From Rudaeicoccus suwonensis (GTDB lineage: Bacteria; Actinomycetota; Actinomycetes; Actinomycetales; Dermatophilaceae), in contig NZ_VIVQ01000002.1 in NCBI RefSeq assembly GCF_007829035.1, forward strand, positions 124,001 through 188,000: 64,000 nucleotides of DNA, written 5' to 3'. The notes beneath the pieces are model-generated. The model did no database searches. It saw only the letters and a list, made by a program, of their open reading frames with translations, and was not told the DNA's origin. The position numbers were made by a program, and so were the translations under genes. The first letter of the stretch is position 1; every line of letters starts with the position of its first letter. Shown piece by piece: positions 17,309 through 25,158 of the stretch.

Positions 17309-17748
17309 TGGATGGCGAAACGGCATACGTGCCAGCAGGTTTCAGCCAGGAGCTCGTCGTGCAGTGGAGCGACACCGACGCGGCGGGGCACCATCATCAC
17401 ACCGCGATCGCGCGTTTCGCCGAGGCGACGGAAGCCGCCTGGATGCGTGCGCTCGCACTGCCGGACTACTTCGGCCGGGCACCTCGCGTGCGCTACGAGG
17501 TCGACTATCTCGACCGACTTTTTTTCGGGCAGAGCGTTCGCGTGACCCTGCGCATCACTCATGTCGGCACCTCCTCGTTGCACTTCGCCTTCGAGGTGTG
17601 GGCGCTGGACGATCAGGGCGATCCGACCGTCCGGGCTGCCGCTGGCAAGTACGTCACCGTGCATGCGTCCGACGCGACCAGCAGCGCGAGCCCGTGGCCG
17701 CCGCTGTGGCGCGAGCGTCTCACGGCTGCAGCCGACGCGCCGCGCTGA
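17308..17748 (+). CDS. 4-Hydroxybenzoyl-CoA-thioesterase-like hotdog protein
   Basis: A 146-residue single-hotdog thioesterase. The 4HBT active-site segment is WSDTDAAGHHHHTAIARFAE near 19-38, with the Asp and the A-G-(hydrophobic)-x-H pattern of the family but an unusual run of four His. YEVDYLDRLFFGQSVRV near 63-79 is the usual second strand region. It probably cleaves an aryl-CoA or ring-cleavage CoA ester. The start codon ATG 17308 shares its A with the fusion gene's TGA, closing the operon. Its 3' end overlaps the convergent YoaK gene by 29 bp. Confidence 0.82.
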   Translation: MDGETAYVPAGFSQELVVQWSDTDAAGHHHHTAIARFAEATEAAWMRALALPDYFGRAPRVRYEVDYLDRLFFGQSVRVTLRITHVGTSSLHFAFEVWALDDQGDPTVRAAAGKYVTVHASDATSSASPWPPLWRERLTAAADAPR

Positions 17749-18442
17749 TCGCCACCGCCTCGGTGATGACCAGCAGCACCAGTGCGAGGGTCAACCCCGC
17801 CCACGCATGACCGTGGCGGACGATCAGCGCCCCCGCCGCCGCACCGCAACCCATGCCGACCACCGCCAGGATCCTCTTCACCCAGACGGTCGACGACACG
17901 TCATGGTCGGCGCCGAGGCCGGTCAGTGTCATGGTCAGCACCGTCGTCGTCAGATCCGGCACGGCGACCTTGCGGACCACCGCGTTGCGCACGCCGAGCG
18001 CCACCGCGAGCACCCCGGCGATGACCGCTGCCGGTCCGTCGGTCAGTTGCGGGCCGAGGACGATGCTGATGACGAGCGAGATGGCGACGAGCACGATCTC
18101 GACAAGCACGCTGTCGCGCACCAACCGAAGCCGGTCCAGCCGACTGTGGCGCACGAATCGGCCGCCAGCGATCGCGCCGATCAGGAATCCCGCCAGGGCG
18201 GACAACGACGCCGCCAGCGAGAAGCCGGGCGTACCCACCAGGGCGAAACTGATGAAGACGATGTTGCCGGTCATGTTGGCGACGAACACGTGGCCGAGTG
18301 TCAGCAGGCTGACAGCGTCCACCACGCCGGTCACGACGGTGAGCAGGAGCAACAGCACCGGCAGCACACCATGTTTCGGATCGGCCACGAGCGACCCGAC
18401 AATGCCCGGGCTCGGAGAGTCGGAAGTTGTGTCAGCCGGCAC
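17720..18442 (-). CDS. YoaK/DUF1275 family membrane protein
   Basis: A 240-residue membrane protein with about six hydrophobic helices. The family's early signature is present in VVTGVVDAVSLLTLGHVFVANMTGN near 36-60 (with D, G-x-V-F and N-M-T-G-N). A second conserved stretch is GVRNAVVRKVAVPDLTTTVLTMTLT near 150-174. DUF1275 proteins are widespread, and no transport or enzymatic role is firmly known. It stands alone between the catabolic operon and a VanY-type peptidase; the stop of the convergent thioesterase lies inside its 3' end. Confidence 0.85.
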   Translation of the reverse strand: MPADTTSDSPSPGIVGSLVADPKHGVLPVLLLLLTVVTGVVDAVSLLTLGHVFVANMTGNIVFISFALVGTPGFSLAASLSALAGFLIGAIAGGRFVRHSRLDRLRLVRDSVLVEIVLVAISLVISIVLGPQLTDGPAAVIAGVLAVALGVRNAVVRKVAVPDLTTTVLTMTLTGLGADHDVSSTVWVKRILAVVGMGCGAAAGALIVRHGHAWAGLTLALVLLVITEAVAISAARRLQP

Positions 18443-18445
18443 GGG

Positions 18446-19456
18446 TCAGATGTAGTCGGGTGCTGCAGGAAGGCCGAAATAGGTTTCGAGACAATGGAAT
18501 CCGCGTGCTTGATAGTCCGCGGCGAGTTCGGTGCCGAGATACCGAACGTGCCAGGGTTCGTAGTCGTAGCCGGTGATGTTCTGCCGACCCGGCTGGTAGC
18601 GCACGATGAACCCGAATCGATGTGCGTTGGCTGCGACCCACTCTCCTGCGGTGGTCGAGCCGAAACATGTGTTGAGTGTGCAGACGCCGCTGGCCTGCTG
18701 CACGTCGATCGCCAGGCCGAGCTGATGCTCGGAGTGACCGGCCATGGCGGACTCGTGCTCGGCATCCTGCTGTCCGAGCGTCTGCGACCACGACGAGAAG
18801 GTGCTGGCCTGATCGGCATACGAGCGGTAGCCGCTGGTGATGCCGAGCGTGATCCCGGCGGACCTTGCGGCATCCGCCATCGCCTCGTATGCCGACGCCG
18901 TCTCCGCCCTCATCAGGTGACCGGTGCTCGCCGTCAGCCCGGACGGCACATACGACGACGGCAACGCGATCGCCTTGTTGCACACCCGCCACAACGAGTC
19001 GTTGAAGTCGGCCGGCGTGGTCGACACGGTGAAATTCTGCCGATGCTGACCGTTGCCGAGCACGTATGACGCTGCCGAACCTGCGGGGACCGCGAAGGTC
19101 AACAGAGCGGTCCCGGAGTGCACCTGGGCAGTGGCCAGCGATGTGCCCGAGGCCGTCGTGACCTCGGCGGTCGGCGCGGTGATGCCGGACGCCAGTACCG
19201 CGGCGCGTGTCGTGGTCACGGGAAAGACCGTGAGACGGGCTTCCGAACCGGGGACGGCGTGGGCGACGGGTTCCACCTTGTGGGTGCTGCCCGGCGCGGG
19301 CATGGCGCTCCGGTGCCCTGTCCCACGCCCGGCGGCGTCAGTGGCACGTCCGGCGACACGACCTGCGGCGATGAACAGTGCTGAGCCTCCGACGACGGCG
19401 ATCGCGGTGCGACGGGAGACACCGTTCAACGGCAATGAGCCGTGGTTGTCAGACAC
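18446..19456 (-). CDS. VanY-type D-alanyl-D-alanine carboxypeptidase, exported
   Basis: A 336-residue secreted metallopeptidase. The N-terminus has SRRTAIAVVGGSALFIAAG near 14-32, a twin-arginine-like signal. After a Thr/Ser-rich region the catalytic VanY domain covers about 190-320: SGYRSYADQ near 208-216, GHSEHQLGLAIDV near 238-250 with the zinc His and Asp, and EPWHVRYLG near 299-307 with the last zinc His. It trims the terminal D-Ala from peptidoglycan stem peptides outside the membrane. It begins 180 bp from the end of the mannosyltransferase gene. No VanR/S-like neighbours are present, so a housekeeping cell-wall role is more likely than glycopeptide resistance. Confidence 0.88.
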   Translation of the reverse strand: MSDNHGSLPLNGVSRRTAIAVVGGSALFIAAGRVAGRATDAAGRGTGHRSAMPAPGSTHKVEPVAHAVPGSEARLTVFPVTTTRAAVLASGITAPTAEVTTASGTSLATAQVHSGTALLTFAVPAGSAASYVLGNGQHRQNFTVSTTPADFNDSLWRVCNKAIALPSSYVPSGLTASTGHLMRAETASAYEAMADAARSAGITLGITSGYRSYADQASTFSSWSQTLGQQDAEHESAMAGHSEHQLGLAIDVQQASGVCTLNTCFGSTTAGEWVAANAHRFGFIVRYQPGRQNITGYDYEPWHVRYLGTELAADYQARGFHCLETYFGLPAAPDYI

Positions 19457-19636
19457 CGGAAACCTTTCCGCCGAGATACAGGTGATGCGGGTGATCGGTG
19501 TCCAGCCTATCGAGGTCGATGCGGGTCACCTGGGAATCTCGGGACAGGAGCGCGTCGGCGGTGATCGAATCGGTGGCGGCGACCCCCGCAGATCCTGCGC
19601 GAAAGGATCCGGCCGGGCGCCGATCAGCCTCGCTCG

Positions 19637-20866
19637 TCAGATCGGCGACCAGGGCTTGTGCACCCGCAGCAACTCCCAGCACCACGCCACCTGCAGCGCG
19701 AGGAATCCGAGGACCATCAGCCCGAAGACGACATCAGTGCGCCAGCGGCTGCGCTCCTCGAGTCGACGGGCGCCGCCGGCACCGATCGCGATCACGCCGA
19801 GCGGGAAGGTGAAGAGCATGAAGCGGTACTGGCTGGTGAAGACCTCGCCCACTGCGCCGATGTACACCGCGTAGGCCAGGCACCACACGCGCAGCTGCAG
19901 TCCGAGGCGGCGCGACCACGGCCCGAACAGCGCGACCAAGAAGATCACGATGCAGGCCACCAGCACCACCTTGCCGCCGAGGTCACCGAAATGGACCTCG
20001 AAACCCCGGATCCAGCCCCGGAACGGGCGACTGTCCTTGCCGTGCGTCCACGCGTGCTCGGTGTCCACGTATGCCGACCGCACGCCCGTGCGCCACCAGA
20101 CGTATGCCGGCCAGGCGCCGGTCGCCACCACGAAGGCCACCGCCATGGCTACCACCGACGCCACCTCGGAGCGCTCGACGGCTCGACCGGAGCGACCCTT
20201 CCAACGCATCCAGCAGGCCGCCGCAGCCACCGGGACCAGTGGGACCGTCAGAGGCCGGGTCAGTCCGAGCACCAGCACCAGACCGGCGACGGTCAGCCAC
20301 CGGAATCGCGCCAATGCCAACAGGATTCCGAGGAACAACAGCATGCCGAGGCTCTCGGAATAGGTCATCTGAAGCACCGGCGAGGCCGGCCACACGGCAT
20401 ACAGAATGACGGTCATCCAGGTGGCGCGTGCCCCGATCAGCGGCATGAACAGCAACACCATCAGCGGCACCGCGGCGATACCGACGATCAAGGCGAACAG
20501 CGAACCGACAACCGAGAACGAGCCGCCGGTGAGATACATGAGGGCGTGCGTGAGTTCGGGGTACACCGGCAGGAATGCCCAGGAGTTCGGGACCACCCGG
20601 CCGTGATGGTAGGGCAGCACGGAGGGGTAGCCGTGCTCGATGATCGTGTGGAACCAGCGACCGTCCCACGACCCGGCGATCGTCCAGTAGTCGATGTGCG
20701 GGTACGGGTCGATGCGGTACTTCGCCAGATTGCGCGCGGAACTGTGCGCCGCGATCCAGCAGATCAGCACAGCCGAGACCACTCGGGCGAGCAGATAGCC
20801 GCCGAGCGCGATCGCGATGACCTTGGCCCGTCCGGCGATCGGGACGGCAGTCAGGGGTTCGCGCAC
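19637..20866 (-). CDS. PIG-V-like polyprenyl-phosphate mannosyltransferase
   Basis: A 409-residue multi-pass membrane glycosyltransferase of the GT-C fold. Features typical of the PIG-V-like group are SWDGRWFHTIIEHGYPS near 66-82 in the first extracytoplasmic loop, FLPVYPELTHAL near 98-109, and QMTYSESLGMLL near 165-176. Ten or so hydrophobic segments follow to the C-terminus. In actinobacteria such enzymes add mannose from polyprenyl-phosphomannose to cell-envelope glycolipids or proteins. It is downstream of, and same-strand with, an acyl-CoA ligase, with a short 42-bp gap. The acceptor is unknown. Confidence 0.75.
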   Translation of the reverse strand: MREPLTAVPIAGRAKVIAIALGGYLLARVVSAVLICWIAAHSSARNLAKYRIDPYPHIDYWTIAGSWDGRWFHTIIEHGYPSVLPYHHGRVVPNSWAFLPVYPELTHALMYLTGGSFSVVGSLFALIVGIAAVPLMVLLFMPLIGARATWMTVILYAVWPASPVLQMTYSESLGMLLFLGILLALARFRWLTVAGLVLVLGLTRPLTVPLVPVAAAACWMRWKGRSGRAVERSEVASVVAMAVAFVVATGAWPAYVWWRTGVRSAYVDTEHAWTHGKDSRPFRGWIRGFEVHFGDLGGKVVLVACIVIFLVALFGPWSRRLGLQLRVWCLAYAVYIGAVGEVFTSQYRFMLFTFPLGVIAIGAGGARRLEERSRWRTDVVFGLMVLGFLALQVAWCWELLRVHKPWSPI

Positions 20867-20908
20867 CGGGTCAGTAAACCGTCCCGATCTGAATGCGTCC
20901 GATGCGGG

Positions 20909-22441
20909 CTAGTTGACTCCGCGCTCGACACCCTCCCAGTACGGCTGGCGCAGCTTGAACTTCTGCAGTTTGCCGGTCGCCGTCCGGGCGAGTTCATCTC
21001 TGAACTCGATGCGCTTGGGGCACTTGTAGCCCGCGAGGTTCTCGCGGCAGTGCGCGATCAGCTCAGCCTCGGTGACCTCGCCGTCGGTGACCACCAGCGC
21101 CGTCACCAGTTCGCCCCACTTCTCGTCGGGCACGCCGATCACCGCAACCTCCCGCACGCGCGGGTGGGACATGAGAGCGTCCTCGACCTCGATGGAGGAG
21201 ACGTTCTCGCCGCCGCTGATGATGACATCCTTCTTGCGGTCGGAGATCGTCAGGTAGCCGCCCTCGAAGGCGCCGCCATCACCGGTGTGGAACCAGTTGT
21301 CGGCCAGCGCATCCGCCGTGGCGTCGGGGTTCTCCCAGTACGCCTCGAGATTGTGGTTGGACTGAGCCAGCACCTCGCCGGTGCCGTCGATCCGGACACG
21401 CACACCGATGGCGGGCGCCCCGGCCCGGCCGAGGTTGCGGGCCTGCTCGGTCGGCGTGAGGTCCTCCCATTCCTGTCGCATCCGGCTCATCGTCAGCAGC
21501 GGGGCTGTTTCGGTCAGGCCGTAGATCTGGATGAACTCCCAGCCGAGCTCGTCTCGAACCCGTTCAATGGTGCGTGTCGGCGGCGGCGCGCCCGCGACGA
21601 CGATGCGGGTGCGGTCACGGCCGGGGATCGGACCATCCCAGGTCGCGGCTGCATCGAGTGCCGCTGCAACGACGGCGGGGGCCGCGCACATGAGCGTGAC
21701 GCCATACTTCTCGACGCGGCGCAGGATCTCGGCGCCGTCCACCTTGCGCAGGACGATGTGCTCCCCGCCCATGCCGGTCACGGCATACGGCATGCCCCAG
21801 CCGTTCGCGTGAAACATCGGCAGCGTGTGCAGATAGACGTCGCGGTCGGAAACCCCTGTCTGCCAACCAAATACGGTCGCATTGAGCCACAAGTTGCGGT
21901 GTGTCAGCTGCACGCCCTTGGGGCGGGCGGTGGTGCCGGAGGTGTAGTTGATGGTCGCCGTCGCGTGCTCATCGCCTGCCCAGGGCGCGGGTTCATCGGT
22001 CGAACCCCAGAGGAGTTCGTCGGTCTCCTCGCCGAGCACGAACGAGTGCTTGCATGGGACCTCGTCGATCAGGTGGCGCAACTCGGGATCGACCATGAGC
22101 ACCTCGGCACCGGAGTGCTCGATGATGTAGCGCACCTCGGGCACCGAGAGCCGGAAGTTCACCGGCACCAGCACCCGCCCCCAGCCGCTCACCCCGTAGA
22201 ACGAGGTCATCAGGCGGGCGCTGTTGTGAGAAACCATCGCGACTCGGCCGCCGGTCGGCACACCCAGCCGGTCGAGGCCGGCTGCCTGCCCGCGGGCGAG
22301 GCGGGCCATGTCGGCATACGTGATCTGACCGCCGCCGAATCCCGCGGCCGGCTGGTCGGGTTCGTCGACGATGGCGGTGCGGTCGGGGTATGCCGTCGCG
22401 GCTCGATCGAGAAAGTCACGAACGATGAGGGGAAACTCCAC
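20909..22441 (-). CDS. Acyl-CoA synthetase (AMP-forming), long-chain/cinnamate type
   Basis: A 510-residue ANL ligase. Motifs: TINYTSGTTARPKGVQLTHRN near 163-183, MFHANGWGMPY near 208-218 (the HANGW motif of the medium/long-chain group), IYGLTETAPL near 308-317, SDRKKDVIISGGENVSSIEVED near 397-418 and ATGKLQKFKLRQ near 488-499. It activates a fatty or arylalkanoic acid. The frame is open further upstream but GTG 22441 is chosen because GGAGG lies seven bases before it and homology starts there. It reads away from the DUF2332 gene in the same direction. Confidence 0.85.
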   Translation of the reverse strand: MEFPLIVRDFLDRAATAYPDRTAIVDEPDQPAAGFGGGQITYADMARLARGQAAGLDRLGVPTGGRVAMVSHNSARLMTSFYGVSGWGRVLVPVNFRLSVPEVRYIIEHSGAEVLMVDPELRHLIDEVPCKHSFVLGEETDELLWGSTDEPAPWAGDEHATATINYTSGTTARPKGVQLTHRNLWLNATVFGWQTGVSDRDVYLHTLPMFHANGWGMPYAVTGMGGEHIVLRKVDGAEILRRVEKYGVTLMCAAPAVVAAALDAAATWDGPIPGRDRTRIVVAGAPPPTRTIERVRDELGWEFIQIYGLTETAPLLTMSRMRQEWEDLTPTEQARNLGRAGAPAIGVRVRIDGTGEVLAQSNHNLEAYWENPDATADALADNWFHTGDGGAFEGGYLTISDRKKDVIISGGENVSSIEVEDALMSHPRVREVAVIGVPDEKWGELVTALVVTDGEVTEAELIAHCRENLAGYKCPKRIEFRDELARTATGKLQKFKLRQPYWEGVERGVN

Positions 22442-22596
22442 GAGCGATCCTCCGGAAACTGGTGGGCGCCGCAGCACCCGCTGTAACAGCCGTCACATTC
22501 ACCCTAGTGCGGCGGATGGCGCGGGCATCATCAGTTGGCCGAACTTCTCGCTCCTCAGACGGCGTTCAGCGATCACCTTCAGGCGTCGATCGACGT

Positions 22597-23622
22597 TCAG
22601 CCATCAACCCGCGTACGTATGGCGATCGCCTCGCCCGCGCGATAGTGCACGAGGCGCGTGACCCGTGTCATCGGCGAGACATCAGCGAGTTCCGGGTCGT
22701 CGATCACCCTTCGCATGACACCGGCGGCCTCATCGGAGATCCAGATGCCTTCGGCGTAACGAGCGCGCATCAGCTCGTCCATCCGCGTCGGCTCGGGCAC
22801 GCTGCACAGGAATGACGAGCCGAAAACCACTGGCAACCGGCCAAATCCGAAGCCTGGAGCTGCGACTGCCGCAAAGGCGTCCCGTTTGGAGACCACGATG
22901 TCCTGCTGCTGGGCCAGCCGAGCCGCGCGGCGGATCCTCGTCTGCCGGTCGACCTCCTCCGGTTCGAGCAAGGACAGCATCGCATCGAGGGTCGCCGAGT
23001 CACGAGGGTCCAGGGGCTCGAGGTCGACGCCGCCGCGGTGGACGATGCTGTGGCGACCCAGCAGGGGCAGATCGCCAGCAGCTCTCAGCCCACCGGTTGA
23101 CACGACCTCGGGTGGCAGGACATCGGCTGTCAACGCATCGGCGACCAATTCGAGGCCGGCCGCCGCACCGACACAGAGCAGTTCGAGGGTGAGTGGCTCG
23201 GCATACGTCTCGTCGAGGTAGTCGTCGAGCAGGCTCAGGATCCGCACCCCGTTGATCGGATCGTTGAGCGGTCGGACGGGCCCGTCAAGGTGGCGGACCA
23301 GGTGGCCGCGGCGGTCGCGCAGCAACTCGCGCCACAACTGAAAAGCGCGGTCGTCCGCCGGCAGTTGCCCACCGAGCACCGGGAAGTAGTCGACCAGTTG
23401 CAGGTCCTCGCCCGCCCTGCGCAACTCCATCGACGTTGCGCGTAGCAGGGACTGGACTGCCTTCCAACTGGTGAACCGCAGCCCTCTGCTTTCGAAGGCG
23501 GTCAGGGTGCCGTCGTCGCGGCCCGTCTCCTGCGCAACCGCCACGCACCATGACCGGAAGAGCGGCCCGTCGAAGACATCGACCGCGTCCGCGAACGCCG
23601 CGCGCACATCGTCACTCGTCAT
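22597..23622 (-). CDS. DUF2332 family protein
   Basis: A 341-residue soluble protein. The order of segments fits DUF2332: DLQLVDYFPVLGG near 72-84, PLNDPINGVRILSLLDDYL near 116-134 (usually PVQTNEVGR in the family), ELLCVGAAAGLELVADAL near 148-165, RGGVDLEPLDPRD near 198-210 and LLEPEEVDRQTRIRRAARLAQ near 219-239. The GAAAGL segment resembles a nucleotide- or SAM-binding glycine loop, but no activity is established for the family. The gene is divergent from the acyl-CoA dehydrogenase gene at 23699. The assignment rests on pattern memory, so moderate confidence. Confidence 0.6.
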   Translation of the reverse strand: MTSDDVRAAFADAVDVFDGPLFRSWCVAVAQETGRDDGTLTAFESRGLRFTSWKAVQSLLRATSMELRRAGEDLQLVDYFPVLGGQLPADDRAFQLWRELLRDRRGHLVRHLDGPVRPLNDPINGVRILSLLDDYLDETYAEPLTLELLCVGAAAGLELVADALTADVLPPEVVSTGGLRAAGDLPLLGRHSIVHRGGVDLEPLDPRDSATLDAMLSLLEPEEVDRQTRIRRAARLAQQQDIVVSKRDAFAAVAAPGFGFGRLPVVFGSSFLCSVPEPTRMDELMRARYAEGIWISDEAAGVMRRVIDDPELADVSPMTRVTRLVHYRAGEAIAIRTRVDG

Positions 23623-23698
23623 AGTCGGTTCAAACTAGCTGCTCGTGAGGAGCCGTATCGACCGGGCATCGGCGCCCAGACGACCCGAGCGGGGCAAG

Positions 23699-24883
23699 AT
23701 GGTCAGTGTGAGCGCACCGAACCCAGCCCTGACCAATCTCCTCGGCATCGACGGACTCCTGCAGGAGGAGGAGCGAGACCTGCAGGCGATGGTCCGCAAG
23801 TTCGGCGACGACAAGCTGCGTCCGCATCTGGCGGAGTGGTTCGAGGCGGGCACCGTCCCGGCGCGCGACATCGCCCGCGAACTCGGCAAACTCGGCCTGC
23901 TCGGAATGCACCTCGAAGGCTACGGATGCGCCGAATCATCAGCAACCGCATACGGTTTGGCCTGCATGGAGCTTGAGGCCGTGGATTCGGGCGTGCGCTC
24001 GCTGATGTCCGTTCAGGGTTCGCTCGCGATGACCGCGATCCGCAAGTTCGGCAGCGAGGAGCAGAAGCAGGAGTGGCTGCCGCGTATGTCGGCCGGTCAG
24101 GCGATCGGCTGCTTCGGCCTGACCGAGCCGGATTTCGGTTCGGACCCCGGCGGCATGCGGACGCGCGCTCGGCGTGACGGTGACGACTGGGTGATCAATG
24201 GCAGCAAGATGTGGATCACCAGCGGCCCGGTTGCCGACGTCGCGGTCATCTGGGCCCAGACCGACGAGAAGATCCGCGGTTTCGTCGTGCCGACCGAGAC
24301 GCCCGGCTTCGAGGCGACCGAGGTCGAGCGGAAGCTGTCACTACGTGCCTCGATCACCGGAGCATTGGCGTTCACCGACATGCGGTTGCCGAAAGACGCT
24401 GTGCTGCCTGAGGTTTCGGGCCTTCGCGGGCCGCTGTCGTGCTTGTCGGAGGCGCGCTTCGGCATCGTCTTCGGCGCCATGGGTGCCGCGCGTGACTGCC
24501 TCGAAGCGACACTGGAGTATGCCGAAAGCCGTCGCGTGTTCGACAAGTCGCTTGCGGCATACCAGTTGACGCAGGCGAAGCTCGCGGACATGGCGGTCGA
24601 ACTCGCCAAGGGAATGCTGCTGGCCCTGCACCTGGGCCGGTTGAAGGATTCGACCGGTGTGACAAATGAGCAGGTCAGCCTCGGAAAGCTGAACAACTGC
24701 CGCGAGGCGATCAAGATCGCGCGCACCTGCCGGACGATCATGGCGGCGAATGGCATCACGCTGGACTACCCGGTGTTGCGGCACGCGAACAACCTTGAGT
24801 CGGTGATGACGTACGAGGGCACATCCGAGGTGCACCAGCTGATCATCGGTCAGGCCCTGACCGGCGAATCTTCTTTCCGCTGA
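23699..24883 (+). CDS. Glutaryl-CoA-dehydrogenase-like acyl-CoA dehydrogenase
   Basis: A 394-residue FAD-dependent acyl-CoA dehydrogenase. The FAD/substrate segments are IGCFGLTEPDFGSDPGGMRT near 135-154 and WVINGSKMWITSGPVADV near 162-179; the catalytic Glu lies in MTYEGTSEVHQLIIGQALTG near 370-389. The sequence is closest in style to glutaryl-CoA dehydrogenases, which oxidise and decarboxylate glutaryl-CoA to crotonyl-CoA; the residue set that decides decarboxylation cannot be judged here. ATG 23699 and an in-frame GTG at 23708 are both possible starts. Glutaryl-CoA is a common end of lysine, tryptophan and dearomatised-ring degradation, so a link to the 4-17 kb pathway is possible. Confidence 0.82.
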   Translation: MVSVSAPNPALTNLLGIDGLLQEEERDLQAMVRKFGDDKLRPHLAEWFEAGTVPARDIARELGKLGLLGMHLEGYGCAESSATAYGLACMELEAVDSGVRSLMSVQGSLAMTAIRKFGSEEQKQEWLPRMSAGQAIGCFGLTEPDFGSDPGGMRTRARRDGDDWVINGSKMWITSGPVADVAVIWAQTDEKIRGFVVPTETPGFEATEVERKLSLRASITGALAFTDMRLPKDAVLPEVSGLRGPLSCLSEARFGIVFGAMGAARDCLEATLEYAESRRVFDKSLAAYQLTQAKLADMAVELAKGMLLALHLGRLKDSTGVTNEQVSLGKLNNCREAIKIARTCRTIMAANGITLDYPVLRHANNLESVMTYEGTSEVHQLIIGQALTGESSFR

Positions 24884-24958
24884 GCCGCATTCGAGGTTGC
24901 TGACCATCAGTCTTCTCCTGGGACGCGGACGCCTCGGAGATCGGCCACGTTCGCGGGC

Positions 24959-25158
24959 TCAGTCGACGGGTCATGTCACGCGACTTCAGTCGGCGGGTCG
25001 TGTCCCATGGAGTTCAGTGACCAGGTCCTCTATGGCCAGGTCCGCAGACCAGCCAGCCGCATGCATCAGGCGCAGTTCAGTCGACGGGTCAGCGACGTTT
25101 CAGTCGGCGGGTTGCGGGTCTTGGTGCGGTGGTGTCGGGCGAGTTCAGTCGGCGGGTC
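24959..25158. repeat. Five copies of a 15-bp repeat matching the HNH gene's 3' end
   Basis: The unit TTCAGTCGRCGGGTY occurs at about 24958-24972 (first base C), 24985-24999, 25076-25090, 25099-25113 and 25144-25158. The last copy is the 3' end of the HNH gene on the minus strand, where it encodes Arg-Pro-Ala-Asp-stop. The other four lie in non-coding sequence beyond that gene, as if its tail had been copied several times or several gene ends had decayed here. Spacing is irregular (28, 91, 23 and 45 bp), so this is not a CRISPR or a clean tandem array. Confidence 0.7.

Noticed and set aside
24959-25158. CRISPR-like array beside the HNH gene
   Set aside because: Only five 15-bp copies with spacings of 28, 91, 23 and 45 bp, and one copy is the 3' end of a gene.
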